A stretch of 64,000 bases of DNA from Clostridium thermobutyricum (GTDB lineage Bacteria > Bacillota > Clostridia > Ch29). A program made the position numbers and the translations under genes. The stretch covers positions 41,567 through 105,566 of the forward strand of contig JAENYD010000007.1 in NCBI GenBank assembly GCA_016842005.1, written 5' to 3'. The notes below the pieces were generated by a model, which did no database searches, was not told the origin of the DNA, and saw only the letters and a list, made by a program, of their open reading frames with translations. Positions 7,886 through 20,125 of this stretch are shown piece by piece (within the stretch, counting starts at the first letter, position 1; each line of letters opens with the position of its first letter).

Positions 7886-9997
7886 CTATAACAGGACCAG
7901 GTCAAGGGTTCTGTTCTCAAGGTCGGCTTTCGCAACCTGCACCCTCACAACATCCCCTATCCTGTATGTCTTTCTGGTTCTCTCCCCAATGAGCATATAT
8001 CGTTTTTCGTCAAAATGATAGAAGTCGTCCAGCATGGAGCTGACCCTCACCATACCCTCAATACCGTTGTCCAGTTCCACAAATATGCCGAAAGCTATTA
8101 CCCCGGACACAATTCCTTCAAACTCTTCCCCCAGTCTCCGGGCCATATATTCAACTTTTTTGAGGTCTTCCACCGCCCTCTCGGCCTCTTCCGCGGCCCT
8201 CTCCCTTTCGGAGGACTGTACTGCAGCCTTCTCCACAAATACGGACAGGCTTTCTGTCCTCTCCGGTCCCAGGTACCCTTTAAGCATATCCTTGATTATC
8301 CTGTGAATTACCAGGTCCGGGTACCTTCTTATGGGTGAAGTAAAATGACAGTAATACTCTGCAGCAAGACCGTAGTGCCCGGCATTGTTATGGGAGTACC
8401 TGGCCTGCTTCATTGCCCGCAGCAGGAGGGTGTTGACTATTTTTTCCTCCTTTCGGCCTTTTACTTTTTCCAGCAGCCTCTGGAGGGCTTTAGGGTGTAC
8501 TTCTTTTATACCCTTTATAGAATAACCGAAACTATAAATAAACTCATTGAATCCTTCCATCTTTTCAGTCTCCGGTTCTTCATGTATTCTGAATATAAAA
8601 GGGCTTCCCAGCCAGTACATATGCTCTGCCACAGTTTCGTTGCACACAAGCATGAACTCTTCAATAATTCTGTCCGCAATTCTCCTGTCGACCTTTACTA
8701 TGTCTACCGGCTTGCCTTCACTGTCCAGAATAACTTTTGTCTCCTCAAAATCAAAGTCAATACTTCCCCTCTTAAGCCTCTTTCTATTAAGTATATGGCA
8801 TAATTCTTCCATTAGTCTGAATTTTTCTATGAGATAATCATATCGCCGGAGGAGGGTTTTGTCTTCTTTCTCCAGTATATCGGATACATCGGTATAGGTC
8901 ATACGCTCACAGGTATTAATCACACTTTCAAATATTTCATGGTTGACCACCTTGCCCCGACTGTCAATTTCCATAAATACGCTCAGGGTAAGGCGGTCCA
9001 CCCTGGGATTTAAACTGCAGATCCCGTTGGACAGTTTCGGGGGCAACATGGGTATGACCCTGTCCGCAAAATATACACTGGTGCCTCTTTTGTATGCCTC
9101 CTTGTCCAGTGCAGAACCTTCCTTTACATAATGACCTACATCGGCAATATGCACGCCCAGCCTGAAATTGCCGTTGGATAGCTTCTCAATGGATACGGCA
9201 TCATCCAGGTCTTTGGCATCCTCTCCGTCGATTGTAACAATATGCAGATGCCTTAAATCGGTTCTTCCCCTGATGTCGGTATCCCTCACCACCGCCGGCA
9301 TACCTTTAACCTCTTCAAGTACCTTGAGGGGAAACTCCTCCGGGATATTGTGGTCCCTTATTATTGACAGTACATCCACCCCTGCATCATTCCTATGCCC
9401 CAGGATCTCAATCACCCTGCCCTCGGGATTTCTCCGCTTCTCCGGCCACCGTGTTATTTCGACCACTACCTTGTGACCCTCAAGGGCTCCCATTGTCTCG
9501 TCTCTGGGAATATATATGTCCTGAAATATTCTTGTGTCATCCGGTACCACAAACCCGAAATATTTGTCTTTCTCAAAAGTCCCTACAATTCTCGTATTGT
9601 TTCTCTCCAGAATTCTGACTATCTCCCCTTCATTCCTGCGGCCCTCACCTTTTTTACTGATTATCTTGGCGATTACTTTATCATTGTTCATGGCGCCGTT
9701 GATATTTTCAGCCGGTATATACAGGTCCTCGAATATCTCCTCCCGGGGAATAACAAACCCGAAACCCTTCCGGTGGCACTGGAGCTTCCCTACCATCAGG
9801 TCCATTTTTTCGGGTATACCGTACCGGCCCTTCCGGGTCCGCACCACGTCCCCTTCCCGCTCCATATCCTTCAGGACCCTGAGCAGTACCGGATGCTCCT
9901 TCTCATGTATGCCCAGTTTATCCCCAAGCTCCTGCACCGACAAAGGTCTAAAAGCCTTTTCCTTCATAAAGGTGATTATTTGTTCTCTTAAATTCAA
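7886..9997 (-). CDS. rnr: Ribonuclease R (3'-5' exoribonuclease)
   Basis: A 703-residue RNase II/R family enzyme. An N-terminal winged helix (residues 1-65) is followed by two cold-shock domains (about 70-200), the RNB catalytic domain starting with TIDGEDAKDLDDAVSIE (residues 255-271, the Mg-binding aspartates), a CHFTSPIRRYPDL motif, and a C-terminal S1 domain (EGIVSGVIAFGIFVEL). It degrades structured RNA and takes part in trans-translation quality control. It starts at a TTG ten bases after GGAGG. Upstream is an HD hydrolase, downstream smpB. Confidence 0.95.
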   Translation of the reverse strand: MNLREQIITFMKEKAFRPLSVQELGDKLGIHEKEHPVLLRVLKDMEREGDVVRTRKGRYGIPEKMDLMVGKLQCHRKGFGFVIPREEIFEDLYIPAENINGAMNNDKVIAKIISKKGEGRRNEGEIVRILERNNTRIVGTFEKDKYFGFVVPDDTRIFQDIYIPRDETMGALEGHKVVVEITRWPEKRRNPEGRVIEILGHRNDAGVDVLSIIRDHNIPEEFPLKVLEEVKGMPAVVRDTDIRGRTDLRHLHIVTIDGEDAKDLDDAVSIEKLSNGNFRLGVHIADVGHYVKEGSALDKEAYKRGTSVYFADRVIPMLPPKLSNGICSLNPRVDRLTLSVFMEIDSRGKVVNHEIFESVINTCERMTYTDVSDILEKEDKTLLRRYDYLIEKFRLMEELCHILNRKRLKRGSIDFDFEETKVILDSEGKPVDIVKVDRRIADRIIEEFMLVCNETVAEHMYWLGSPFIFRIHEEPETEKMEGFNEFIYSFGYSIKGIKEVHPKALQRLLEKVKGRKEEKIVNTLLLRAMKQARYSHNNAGHYGLAAEYYCHFTSPIRRYPDLVIHRIIKDMLKGYLGPERTESLSVFVEKAAVQSSERERAAEEAERAVEDLKKVEYMARRLGEEFEGIVSGVIAFGIFVELDNGIEGMVRVSSMLDDFYHFDEKRYMLIGERTRKTYRIGDVVRVQVAKADLENRTLDLVLL

Positions 9998-10015
9998 TAC
10001 TACAATACCTCCATT

Positions 10016-10567
10016 CTACAAGCCCAGTTCCCCTGATATGGATTTCATGCTGTTCAGGGCTATTTCAGCGAACTCCTCCAGTGACAGGCCCAGTTCCTCG
10101 CAGGCAGAAATCCGGTCCCTCCTGGCTCCCCGGGCAAAACCCTTTTCATGGAATCTGTTGAGGACAAACTGTACATCTATGGATGCCAGTTTCCTATCGG
10201 GATGAATAAGGGCCGCAGCCGCAATCAGACCGGTTACAGGATCGGCGCAATACAGGGCCTTGTCCATAAGGCTCTTCCTTTCCAGCCCGTGGACATCATT
10301 GTGTACCTTTACAGCATACACAATATCCTCATCGTATCCCAGTTCTTCCAACATCCGGGCTCCTACCCTGCTGTGCTTCTGCGGGTCATCTGCCGTTCTG
10401 TCATAGTCAATATCATGAAGCAGTCCCGCCAGCCCCCATTTATCCGCATCTTCTCCGAAATGTTCGGCAAGGCCCCGCATCACCGCTTCGGCAGCCAGCA
10501 TGTGTTTTAAAAAGTTCTTGCTCTTCACGTTCTCTTTTATCTGTTCAAGAGCCTTTTGTCTATCCAT
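10016..10567 (-). CDS. HD domain phosphohydrolase
   Basis: A 183-residue all-helical protein. The HD signature is seen as LLHDIDYDRT, with an upstream His (NFLKHMLAAEAVM) and downstream KVHND and YCADPVTGLI that complete the metal site. Proteins of this type hydrolyse phosphate esters of nucleotides or similar metabolites; the substrate cannot be read from sequence. The ATG has GAGAGGAG upstream. It lies between the hppA terminator and rnr, probably co-transcribed with rnr. Confidence 0.85.
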   Translation of the reverse strand: MDRQKALEQIKENVKSKNFLKHMLAAEAVMRGLAEHFGEDADKWGLAGLLHDIDYDRTADDPQKHSRVGARMLEELGYDEDIVYAVKVHNDVHGLERKSLMDKALYCADPVTGLIAAAALIHPDRKLASIDVQFVLNRFHEKGFARGARRDRISACEELGLSLEEFAEIALNSMKSISGELGL

Positions 10568-10616
10568 TATTATTCTCCTCTCCGTCCATTTTATTTTGAT
10601 ATAAATTCCCTATTAT

Positions 10617-10649
10617 CGAAAAAGGCACCGGATTATTTCCCGATGCCTT
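10617..10649 (-). terminator. Terminator after hppA
   Basis: Minus-strand AAGGCATCGG and CCGGTGCCTT form a ten-base stem followed by five T residues, just after the hppA stop. Confidence 0.8.
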
Positions 10650-10657
10650 AGATATCG

Positions 10658-12622
10658 TTATAGGAACAGGGGGGCGAAAACCAGAGACACAATGGTCATT
10701 AATTTTATCAATATATTGATTGAAGGACCTGAAGTATCCTTGAACGGGTCCCCTACAGTATCTCCGACAACAGCAGCCTTGTGGGCGTCACTTCCTTTTC
10801 CGCCGTGGGCGCCGCCTTCAATATATTTCTTGGCGTTATCCCAGGCACCGCCGGAATTGGCCATCTGAACCGCCAGAAGAACACCTGTTACAAGGGCTCC
10901 TGCCAAAAGGCCGCCCAGCGCATCGGCCCCCAGTATAAACCCTGTCAGAATGGGTGCGATAACAGCCAGTAAACCGGGAAATATCATTTCCTTAAGGGCA
11001 GCACCTGTGCTTATGTCCACACATCTTGCGTACTCAGGTTTGCCGGTACCTTCCATTATCCCGGGTATTTCCCTGAACTGCCTTCTTACCTCTTCGATCA
11101 TCTGGTTGGCCGCTTTACCTACGGCCTGCATTGTTATAGCAGAGAAGAGGAAGGGAAGCATTCCACCCAGGAACATCCCTGCTATTACCTCGGGTTTCAA
11201 TATATTAATGGTATCCAGGCCTACTGCCTGCGAATAGGAAACAAACAGCGCCAGGGCCGTAAGGGCCGCAGACCCGATTGCAAATCCTTTTCCTATGGCA
11301 GCGGTGGTATTGCCTACAGCATCCAGCTTGTCCGTTATCTGCCTTACAGAAGGCGGTAGTTCGGACATCTCCGCTATGCCCCCGGCATTATCGGCTATGG
11401 GACCATAAGCGTCAACCGCAATGGTCATGCCGGCCGTTGACAGCATACCAACGGCGGCAAGGGCTATCCCGTAAAGCCCGGCCACCCTGAAGGCTACAAG
11501 TATACCTGCCGCTATAAACACTATGGGCCAGGTGGTGGATATCATTCCAGTAGCCAGCCCGCTTATTATGTTTGTTGCAGCCCCTGTGGTGGATTGGTCC
11601 GCTATCTTCTTAACGGGTTTATAATCTCCTGAAGTATAATACTCTGTTAACTGGGCAATTATGATACCCACTGCCAGACCGGAAATCACAGCAAAAAACG
11701 GCCTGTAGCTGGCAAACAGCCACCTGCTGAGCAGGAATGCGCTGATGAGAACCAGTATACCGCTGACATATGTACCCATATTCAATGACTTGTGGGGACT
11801 GCTGTTTTCCCCGCCTTTAACAAATTGAGCCCCTATAATGGAAGACACAATCCCTGCAGCTGCCAGAAGCATCGGAAACAATACCCCGTTCATCTGCCCC
11901 GAATATAGCACGGCGCCAAGGGTAACAGCCGATATAATCGAGCCCACATAGGACTCGAAGAGGTCGGCACCCATGCCTGCGACATCGCCTACGTTATCAC
12001 CTACATTATCAGCGATAACTGCGGGATTTCTGGGGTCATCCTCAGGGATACCGGCTTCCACTTTACCTACCAGGTCGGCTCCCACATCAGCAGCCTTGGT
12101 ATATATACCCCCGCCAACACGGCCGAAAAGCGCAATGGAGCTGGCACCAAGGCCAAATCCTGCGATTATTGTCGGGTTCCCGAATACAATGTAAAGTACA
12201 CCGAGACCCAAAAGACCCAGGCCCACAACGCTCATTCCCATAACGGCTCCGCCGGAAAAAGCAATGGTAAGGGCTTTGTTCATGCCTTCCCGTGCCTGGT
12301 TGGCAGTTCTTACATTGGCTTTTGTGGCAACCTTCATACCGAAATATCCCGCCAATATGGAGAAAAGCGCCCCGGTTAAGAAACAAACTGCCGTTTGAAG
12401 GTCAATTAAAAACGACAGTGCCGCGAACAACACTACAATAAAGACAGCCAGACTTTTGTATTCCCTTGAAAGAAAGGCCATTGCCCCTTCCTGTATGTAT
12501 GAAGCAATCTCCTTCATCCTGTCGGTACCTGCATCAGCTTTATTTATTCTGGCTGACAGCATATAGGCAAAAAAAAGAGCAACCACGCCCACTGCAGGTA
12601 CCAGGTAAAAATATCCTTGCAT
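10658..12622 (-). CDS. hppA: Membrane-bound K+-dependent ion-pumping pyrophosphatase
   Basis: A 654-residue protein with about 16 membrane segments. The PPi-binding signatures are intact: [39 protein letters not shown] and the C-terminal DNAKKYIE. The segment [10 protein letters not shown] has Ala and Gly at the positions that are Lys and Thr in K+-independent enzymes, so this is the K+-dependent class, whose members pump Na+, H+ or both; the ion cannot be decided here. It conserves energy from pyrophosphate in anaerobes. Strong ribosome site (AAGGAGG). It follows secG and has its own terminator. Confidence 0.95.
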   Translation of the reverse strand: MQGYFYLVPAVGVVALFFAYMLSARINKADAGTDRMKEIASYIQEGAMAFLSREYKSLAVFIVVLFAALSFLIDLQTAVCFLTGALFSILAGYFGMKVATKANVRTANQAREGMNKALTIAFSGGAVMGMSVVGLGLLGLGVLYIVFGNPTIIAGFGLGASSIALFGRVGGGIYTKAADVGADLVGKVEAGIPEDDPRNPAVIADNVGDNVGDVAGMGADLFESYVGSIISAVTLGAVLYSGQMNGVLFPMLLAAAGIVSSIIGAQFVKGGENSSPHKSLNMGTYVSGILVLISAFLLSRWLFASYRPFFAVISGLAVGIIIAQLTEYYTSGDYKPVKKIADQSTTGAATNIISGLATGMISTTWPIVFIAAGILVAFRVAGLYGIALAAVGMLSTAGMTIAVDAYGPIADNAGGIAEMSELPPSVRQITDKLDAVGNTTAAIGKGFAIGSAALTALALFVSYSQAVGLDTINILKPEVIAGMFLGGMLPFLFSAITMQAVGKAANQMIEEVRRQFREIPGIMEGTGKPEYARCVDISTGAALKEMIFPGLLAVIAPILTGFILGADALGGLLAGALVTGVLLAVQMANSGGAWDNAKKYIEGGAHGGKGSDAHKAAVVGDTVGDPFKDTSGPSINILIKLMTIVSLVFAPLFL

Positions 12623-12667
12623 CTACTGTGACCTCCTTAAGCATATTAATTTATCCTTTATATTTTA

Positions 12668-12898
12668 TTATCTCAATACCACCAGCGAAACAGAAGTAAC
12701 TACGAACAGAATCGCACCAACAGCCGTAACTTTTGCCAGAAGGCCTTCATAGCTCCTGCCTTTGGATTTGCCCCAGATACTCTCAGCACCCCCGGAGATT
12801 GCGCCGGACAGTCCTGCGCTTTTACCTGACTGGAGCAGAATACTGCTAATAAGAATAAAACTGACTAACAGGTGTATAACTATTACGAAAGTCTTCAT
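12668..12898 (-). CDS. secG: Preprotein translocase subunit SecG
   Basis: A 76-residue protein with two membrane helices (residues about 3-22 and 53-74) joined by a Gly/Ser-rich loop (LLQSGKSAGLSGAISGGAE), the SecG layout. It assists the SecYE channel. I use the ATG at 12896-12898, giving the usual N-terminus MKTFVIVIHLLVSFI; a GTG at 12910 would add four residues. It lies between eno and hppA, a common clostridial position. Confidence 0.92.
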   Translation of the reverse strand: MKTFVIVIHLLVSFILISSILLQSGKSAGLSGAISGGAESIWGKSKGRSYEGLLAKVTAVGAILFVVTSVSLVVLR

Positions 12899-13038
12899 AC
12901 TCTCCTGCACCCCCTACCTTTGTGATTAACAACGTTATTTTAACACACACATTGCTAAAATACAACAAAGATCAGCCGATTGCTCTGCCTTCTTATATTG
13001 TTGCTAAAATTTAGAATAATATACCGTTGTTATTCTGT

Positions 13039-15085
<2,047 letters not shown>

Positions 15086-15113
15086 AAATACCACTCCCAT
15101 CTATATCAGTAGA

Positions 15114-16304
15114 TCATCTGTCCGCGTCCAGTAATGCGGCAATACCCGGAAGCTCCTTACCCTCCAGAAACTCCAGGGCAGCACCTCCTCCGGTAGAAAC
15201 ATGGGTCATACTGCCGCTGTAACCCAGCTGTTTTACCGCCGCTGCAGAGTCTCCCCCGCCTACTATGGTTGTACCGGTACATTCTGCCATGGCCCGTGCA
15301 ATTGCTTCCGTACCTTTTGCATAATTGGGCATTTCAAATACTCCCATGGGCCCGTTCCATATTACTGTGGATGATTTCCGGATTATATCCGAGAAAATCC
15401 CGGATGTCTCCCCTCCAATATCCACACCAATGTATTCAGGGGGTATATTATCAACCGCCGTGGTATGATGGGGGGCCTGGTTGTCAAGGGCCTCAGCCAC
15501 CACAACGTCCACAGGCAGTACAAACTTTATCCCCTTTGCCTCCGCCCTGTCCATCAATTCCACTGCCAGGGGGATTTTGTCTTCCTCAAGAAGGGATTTC
15601 CCAATATCCAGATTTTTTGCTTTCAGGAAGGTGAACATCATTCCCCCCCCTATCAGGAGGTTATCAACCCTGTCAATCAGACTGGATATTACCCCTATCT
15701 TGTCAGATACCTTTGCCCCTCCCAGAATAGCAGTAAAGGGCCTTTTGGGATTGGTCACAGCCTCTCCCATAACCTGCAGTTCTTTTTCCACGAGGAATCC
15801 TGCCACTGCAGGAATATAACCGGCTATCCCGGCTGTAGAGGCATGGGCCCTGTGGGCTGTGCCGAAGGCATCGTTCACATAGACATCCGCCATCCGGGCC
15901 AGTTCTCTTGCAAAATCCGGGGCATTCTCGGTCTCCTCCCTGTGAAATCTTAGGTTCTCAAGAAGAAGTACATCTCCCGGCCGGAGCCCGGCCACCTTAT
16001 TCCGGGTATTCTCTCCTACCGCATCTTCTGTCATGGAGACTTCTTTTCCCAGCAGCTCTCCCAGTCTTCTGGCTACGGGGGCCAGGCTGAATCTCTTATC
16101 AAACACCCCTTTCGGCCTTCCCAGGTGGGACATGAGAATAACCCGTGCTCCCTGCTCGCATAAATAATTCACCGTTGCAAGGGATGCTACAATACGGGTA
16201 TCGTCCGTTATATTTCCCCCATCGTCAAGGGGGACATTGAAATCGCAGCGTACAATAACCCTCCTGTCTTTGACATCCACATCCCTTACCGTCTTTTTCC
16301 TCAT
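15114..16304 (-). CDS. pgk: Phosphoglycerate kinase
   Basis: A 396-residue enzyme of normal length that makes ATP from 1,3-bisphosphoglycerate. DVDVKDRRVIVRCDFNVPL, MSHLGRPKG, ENLRFHREE, AILGGAKVSDKIGV and the nucleotide loop VGGGDSAAAVKQLG are seen. AAGGAGG lies seven bases before the ATG. Directly upstream is an intron-like remnant that separates it from gap1. Confidence 0.97.
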   Translation of the reverse strand: MRKKTVRDVDVKDRRVIVRCDFNVPLDDGGNITDDTRIVASLATVNYLCEQGARVILMSHLGRPKGVFDKRFSLAPVARRLGELLGKEVSMTEDAVGENTRNKVAGLRPGDVLLLENLRFHREETENAPDFARELARMADVYVNDAFGTAHRAHASTAGIAGYIPAVAGFLVEKELQVMGEAVTNPKRPFTAILGGAKVSDKIGVISSLIDRVDNLLIGGGMMFTFLKAKNLDIGKSLLEEDKIPLAVELMDRAEAKGIKFVLPVDVVVAEALDNQAPHHTTAVDNIPPEYIGVDIGGETSGIFSDIIRKSSTVIWNGPMGVFEMPNYAKGTEAIARAMAECTGTTIVGGGDSAAAVKQLGYSGSMTHVSTGGGAALEFLEGKELPGIAALLDADR

Positions 16305-16309
16305 TTGAA

Positions 16310-16600
16310 TACCTCCTTGTCCCGGTGCAGCCGTCCGTAAGACTCCCGTTCGGTCCGGGTAGCGGGAAGTCGGATTTAAATATTTTCCTCAGCTCTCCCG
16401 GAGTTCCTCAGCTCACTGCCCGATCAACGGACGCCGGTGCCCCGATTGGTTCAACTTATTGTCATGAAGTTCCACTTTACCCGGTGATTACCGCCGCTAA
16501 TATCCCCGCACCCTCAGGCAGGTCTTAAACGGCACTATGCCCGTAGATAACTGTTCTAGACTTCATACGGGATTAACCACCCCGCCCGAAGCCAAGCATC
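16310..16600 (-). mobile_element. Probable group II intron RNA remnant (no maturase)
   Basis: No gene is seen in the 300 bases between gap1 and pgk. The minus strand is rich in paired, GC-rich blocks such as GTGGTTAATCCCGTATGAAG, GACCTGCCTGAGGGTGCGGG, GGTGGTAATCACC-like arms near 16477-16494 and CGGACGGCTGCACC. The order and style resemble the domain I region found upstream of bacterial group II intron maturases. There is no reverse-transcriptase ORF and no visible domain V. A different structured RNA is possible. Confidence 0.4.
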
Positions 16601-16604
16601 CTGT

Positions 16605-17690
<1,086 letters not shown>

Positions 17691-17738
17691 TCAATTAATA
17701 TTTTCTACTGTTATCTTTGCTTATATTCTATATAATAT

Positions 17739-17777
17739 CGGGACATATTTTGTCCCATATATATATATTCAGTCCCA
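17739..17777 (-). promoter_or_regulatory. CggR-type operator upstream of gap1
   Basis: On the minus strand two GGGAC repeats (17776-17772 and 17756-17752) are exactly 20 bases apart, and the second continues AAAATA-TGTCCC. This fits the known two-repeat CggR operator (CGGGAC-N6-TGTC-N4 repeated), with one degenerate half (TATA for TGTC). Confidence 0.65.
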
Positions 17778-17865
17778 TGTAGCTGATAAATAAAGGAGCT
17801 CTCTTCCCAGGCTCTTTGTTAAATTATTTTATAACATTTATTGGCTAATTTCAATACAAATAATG

Positions 17866-17890
17866 TAAAACAGGCCGGATTTTCCGGCCC
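17866..17890 (-). terminator. Terminator after gap2
   Basis: Minus-strand GGCCGGA-AAA-TCCGGCC followed by TGTTTTA lies just after the stop of the second gap gene and upstream of the gap1 operator. Confidence 0.7.
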
Positions 17891-17894
17891 GTTC

Positions 17895-18914
17895 TTATAT
17901 TCCGCTGTTTGCGATATGTCTCACAAGGTCCAGTACCCTGCAGGAGTATCCCCATTCGTTATCGTACCATGCCAGTATCTTTATCATGTCCTCTTCAATG
18001 ACGGTAGTCGAAAGTCCGTCAACGATGGATGAATATGGACTTTTTTTATAATCGGCTGAAACCAGGGGTTTGTCACAATAATCCAGAATTCCTTTCATCT
18101 GACCCCGGGCCGCCTCTTTGAAGACCCCATTAATTTCTTCCGCACCGCCTGCCTTGTTCTCCAGAACTGCAACCAGGTCGACAAGGGATACAGTGGGAGT
18201 AGGCACCCTTATGGACATACCGTTTATCTTGCCTTCCAGCTGGGGCAAAACAAGGGCAACCGCTTTTGCAGCTCCGGTGGTGGTGGGAATCATGGATAAT
18301 GCCCCCGCCCTTGCCCTTCTTAAATCCTTGTGCTTCCCGTCAAGTATGTTCTGGTCATTGGTATAGGCATGTACGGTTGTCATTGATGCTTTTCGTATGC
18401 CGAATTTTTCATCAAGAACCTTGACCACGGGAGCCAGGCAGTTGGTGGTACAGGACGCATTGGATATGATATGATGCCTGTCAGGTTGATACTTTTCCTC
18501 ATTAACCCCCATGACTATAGTGATATCTTCCCCTTTTGCAGGTGCGGTAATAACCACTTTCTTTGCCCCGGCATTAATATGCTTCTCGGCGGCCTCCCGG
18601 TTCCTGAAAGCTCCGGATGCCTCAACAACTATATCCACGCCCAGTTCGCCCCACGGGAGTTCATCCAGGTCCAGACCGGTGAATCCTCTTATCCTGCGAT
18701 TTCCGATTAAAATTTGGTCTCCTTCGGTATCTACTTTCTCATTATATGTACCGTAAAGGGAATCATACTTAAACAAATGGGCTTTAATAGTATTATCCGA
18801 AGACCTCGCATTTACAGCTACAATATCAATATCAGTGGCTCCCTGTTCCAGTGCAGCCCTAAGGACATTTTTACCAATCCTTCCAAAACCGTTAATGCCT
18901 ACTCTCACTGTCAT
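17895..18914 (-). CDS. Glyceraldehyde-3-phosphate dehydrogenase paralogue, possibly NADP-type
   Basis: A 339-residue GAPDH with an intact catalytic block ([12 protein letters not shown]), HAYTNDQ and [10 protein letters not shown]. At the cofactor-selecting loop it reads VNARSSDN where gap1 reads INDLAD, so the NAD-selecting Asp is replaced by Ala followed by Arg and Ser. In known GAPDHs loss of this Asp goes with NADP use, so a GapB-like or biosynthetic role is likely, though not proven. GGAGGG precedes the ATG. It lies directly after cggR and before a terminator. Overall it is clearly diverged from gap1, so this is not a recent duplication. Confidence 0.9.
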   Translation of the reverse strand: MTVRVGINGFGRIGKNVLRAALEQGATDIDIVAVNARSSDNTIKAHLFKYDSLYGTYNEKVDTEGDQILIGNRRIRGFTGLDLDELPWGELGVDIVVEASGAFRNREAAEKHINAGAKKVVITAPAKGEDITIVMGVNEEKYQPDRHHIISNASCTTNCLAPVVKVLDEKFGIRKASMTTVHAYTNDQNILDGKHKDLRRARAGALSMIPTTTGAAKAVALVLPQLEGKINGMSIRVPTPTVSLVDLVAVLENKAGGAEEINGVFKEAARGQMKGILDYCDKPLVSADYKKSPYSSIVDGLSTTVIEEDMIKILAWYDNEWGYSCRVLDLVRHIANSGI

Positions 18915-18949
18915 TGATACATCCCTCCGTTTAAAATAAAATTCAATAT

Positions 18950-18971
18950 AAACTGAAATTTTATTCAGTTT
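18950..18971 (-). other. Hairpin between cggR and gap2
   Basis: AAACTGAA and TTCAGTTT pair over a short loop, followed by a T-rich stretch. It may attenuate transcription, or mark the mRNA cleavage and stabilisation point known between cggR and gapA in Bacillus; the latter is by analogy only. Confidence 0.4.
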
Positions 18972-18977
18972 GACAGC

Positions 18978-20006
18978 CTACATACTATCCAGTCTTACAA
19001 TCTCCCTGGCCCCTCCTTCGTCTGTAACCAGAAGGGTTCTCTTTCTGAAAAAGCTTGCAGCCATAATGGCCCTGGCCTTTTTCGCTCCCCCTGCCACCGC
19101 AACGGCGCGGGGAATGTTGCCGTAATCTTCGAGATTTAATCCTATACTGGTACTGGTATACACAATATTTCCATTTATATCAAAGTAAAAACCCAGGGCC
19201 TCCCCGGCCGCATTTTCAGACCTGATCCGCTCCATAACCTCGAAGGGCAGTCCCCTTCTTTCTCCCATATCTTCTGCCCTTCCGATACCGAATATCAGAA
19301 TATCCGCTTTTTTTATCCCGGCAACCACCTCTTCCACAGCCGGTTCGGTCTTGATTTTCTCAAGGGCTTCGCGGCTGAGATTGTCGGGTACGTAAAGGAG
19401 CCTGTATCTACCGCCTATTTTCCCGGCCAGGTCAGCAGCAATGGTATTGGCCTGGTATTCCACCACTTCCCCCAGACCGCCCCTGGCAGGTATGACTTCA
19501 ATACTGTGCTCCCCGTAAAGGTCCGGCATCTGCCGGGCCACCTCCGCAAGAGTAGAGCCACCGGATACCGCAATTATTGAATCATCCTTCATCTCTTTCC
19601 TGATGACTGCCGCAGCAGCTTTACCCATGTCTTTTTTCACCGAAAGGTCTTCATCAACATTGCCGGGAACAACAAGAACAGCGTCAATACCAAGAATTTC
19701 TTTTACCCTGGATTCTAACTGGTGAAGGCCTTTAAACACTTTTATAAAATCCTGCAGCTCATCTATCAGTTCCAGACCCTCGGAATTAACCTCCATCCCC
19801 GCCGCAGTAATATCTATCAGTCGCTGCTCTTTCAGGAAGGACAGGTCCTTTCTAACTATTCTTTCACTGATATTCATCCGGTCGGCCAGCAATCGCCTGC
19901 CGATAGGCTGGTAATAATATATATTCTTCAGTATGGAATACCGCTTTTCGATTAGAACCAGCATTTCAGGGGTTAGTTTTCTCAGATGATTCATCATTCT
20001 TTCCAC
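18978..20006 (-). CDS. cggR: Central glycolytic genes regulator CggR (SorC family)
   Basis: A 342-residue protein. An N-terminal winged-helix DNA-binding domain (residues about 15-75, with GRRLLADRMNISERIVRKDL) is followed by a SorC-type sugar-phosphate sensor domain (IIAVSGGSTLAEVA, VIPARGGLGEVVEYQANTIA, ILIFGIGRAEDMGERRGLP). CggR represses the gap operon and is released by fructose-1,6-bisphosphate. It starts at GTG eight bases after AGGAGG. Matching operators lie upstream of this gene and of gap1, so auto-regulation is likely. Confidence 0.93.
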   Translation of the reverse strand: MERMMNHLRKLTPEMLVLIEKRYSILKNIYYYQPIGRRLLADRMNISERIVRKDLSFLKEQRLIDITAAGMEVNSEGLELIDELQDFIKVFKGLHQLESRVKEILGIDAVLVVPGNVDEDLSVKKDMGKAAAAVIRKEMKDDSIIAVSGGSTLAEVARQMPDLYGEHSIEVIPARGGLGEVVEYQANTIAADLAGKIGGRYRLLYVPDNLSREALEKIKTEPAVEEVVAGIKKADILIFGIGRAEDMGERRGLPFEVMERIRSENAAGEALGFYFDINGNIVYTSTSIGLNLEDYGNIPRAVAVAGGAKKARAIMAASFFRKRTLLVTDEGGAREIVRLDSM

Positions 20007-20029
20007 AACATCACCTCCTGGAGGAATTG

Positions 20030-20065
20030 GCTATTTTTTGACCCGGGTGTACAAATTATGTCCCG
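20030..20065 (-). promoter_or_regulatory. CggR-type operator upstream of cggR
   Basis: Minus-strand CGGGAC-ATAATT-TGTA-CACC-CGGGTC-AAAAAA-TAGC reproduces the spacing of the CggR operator (two CGGGAC-N6-TGTC units, 20-base period), with mismatches in the TGTC halves and in the second CGGGAC. It sits about 25 bases before the cggR start, fitting auto-repression. Confidence 0.7.
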
Positions 20066-20125
20066 GTCATGGCAGACCCAGCTTCCAAAAACCTTGCACT
20101 ATCCCCCACCGACTGTAAACTGTAA

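Noticed and set aside
8015..10205. Several long open frames on the plus strand opposite rnr and the HD gene
   Set aside because: They are mirror frames of GC-rich coding DNA; the opposite strand encodes intact conserved proteins.
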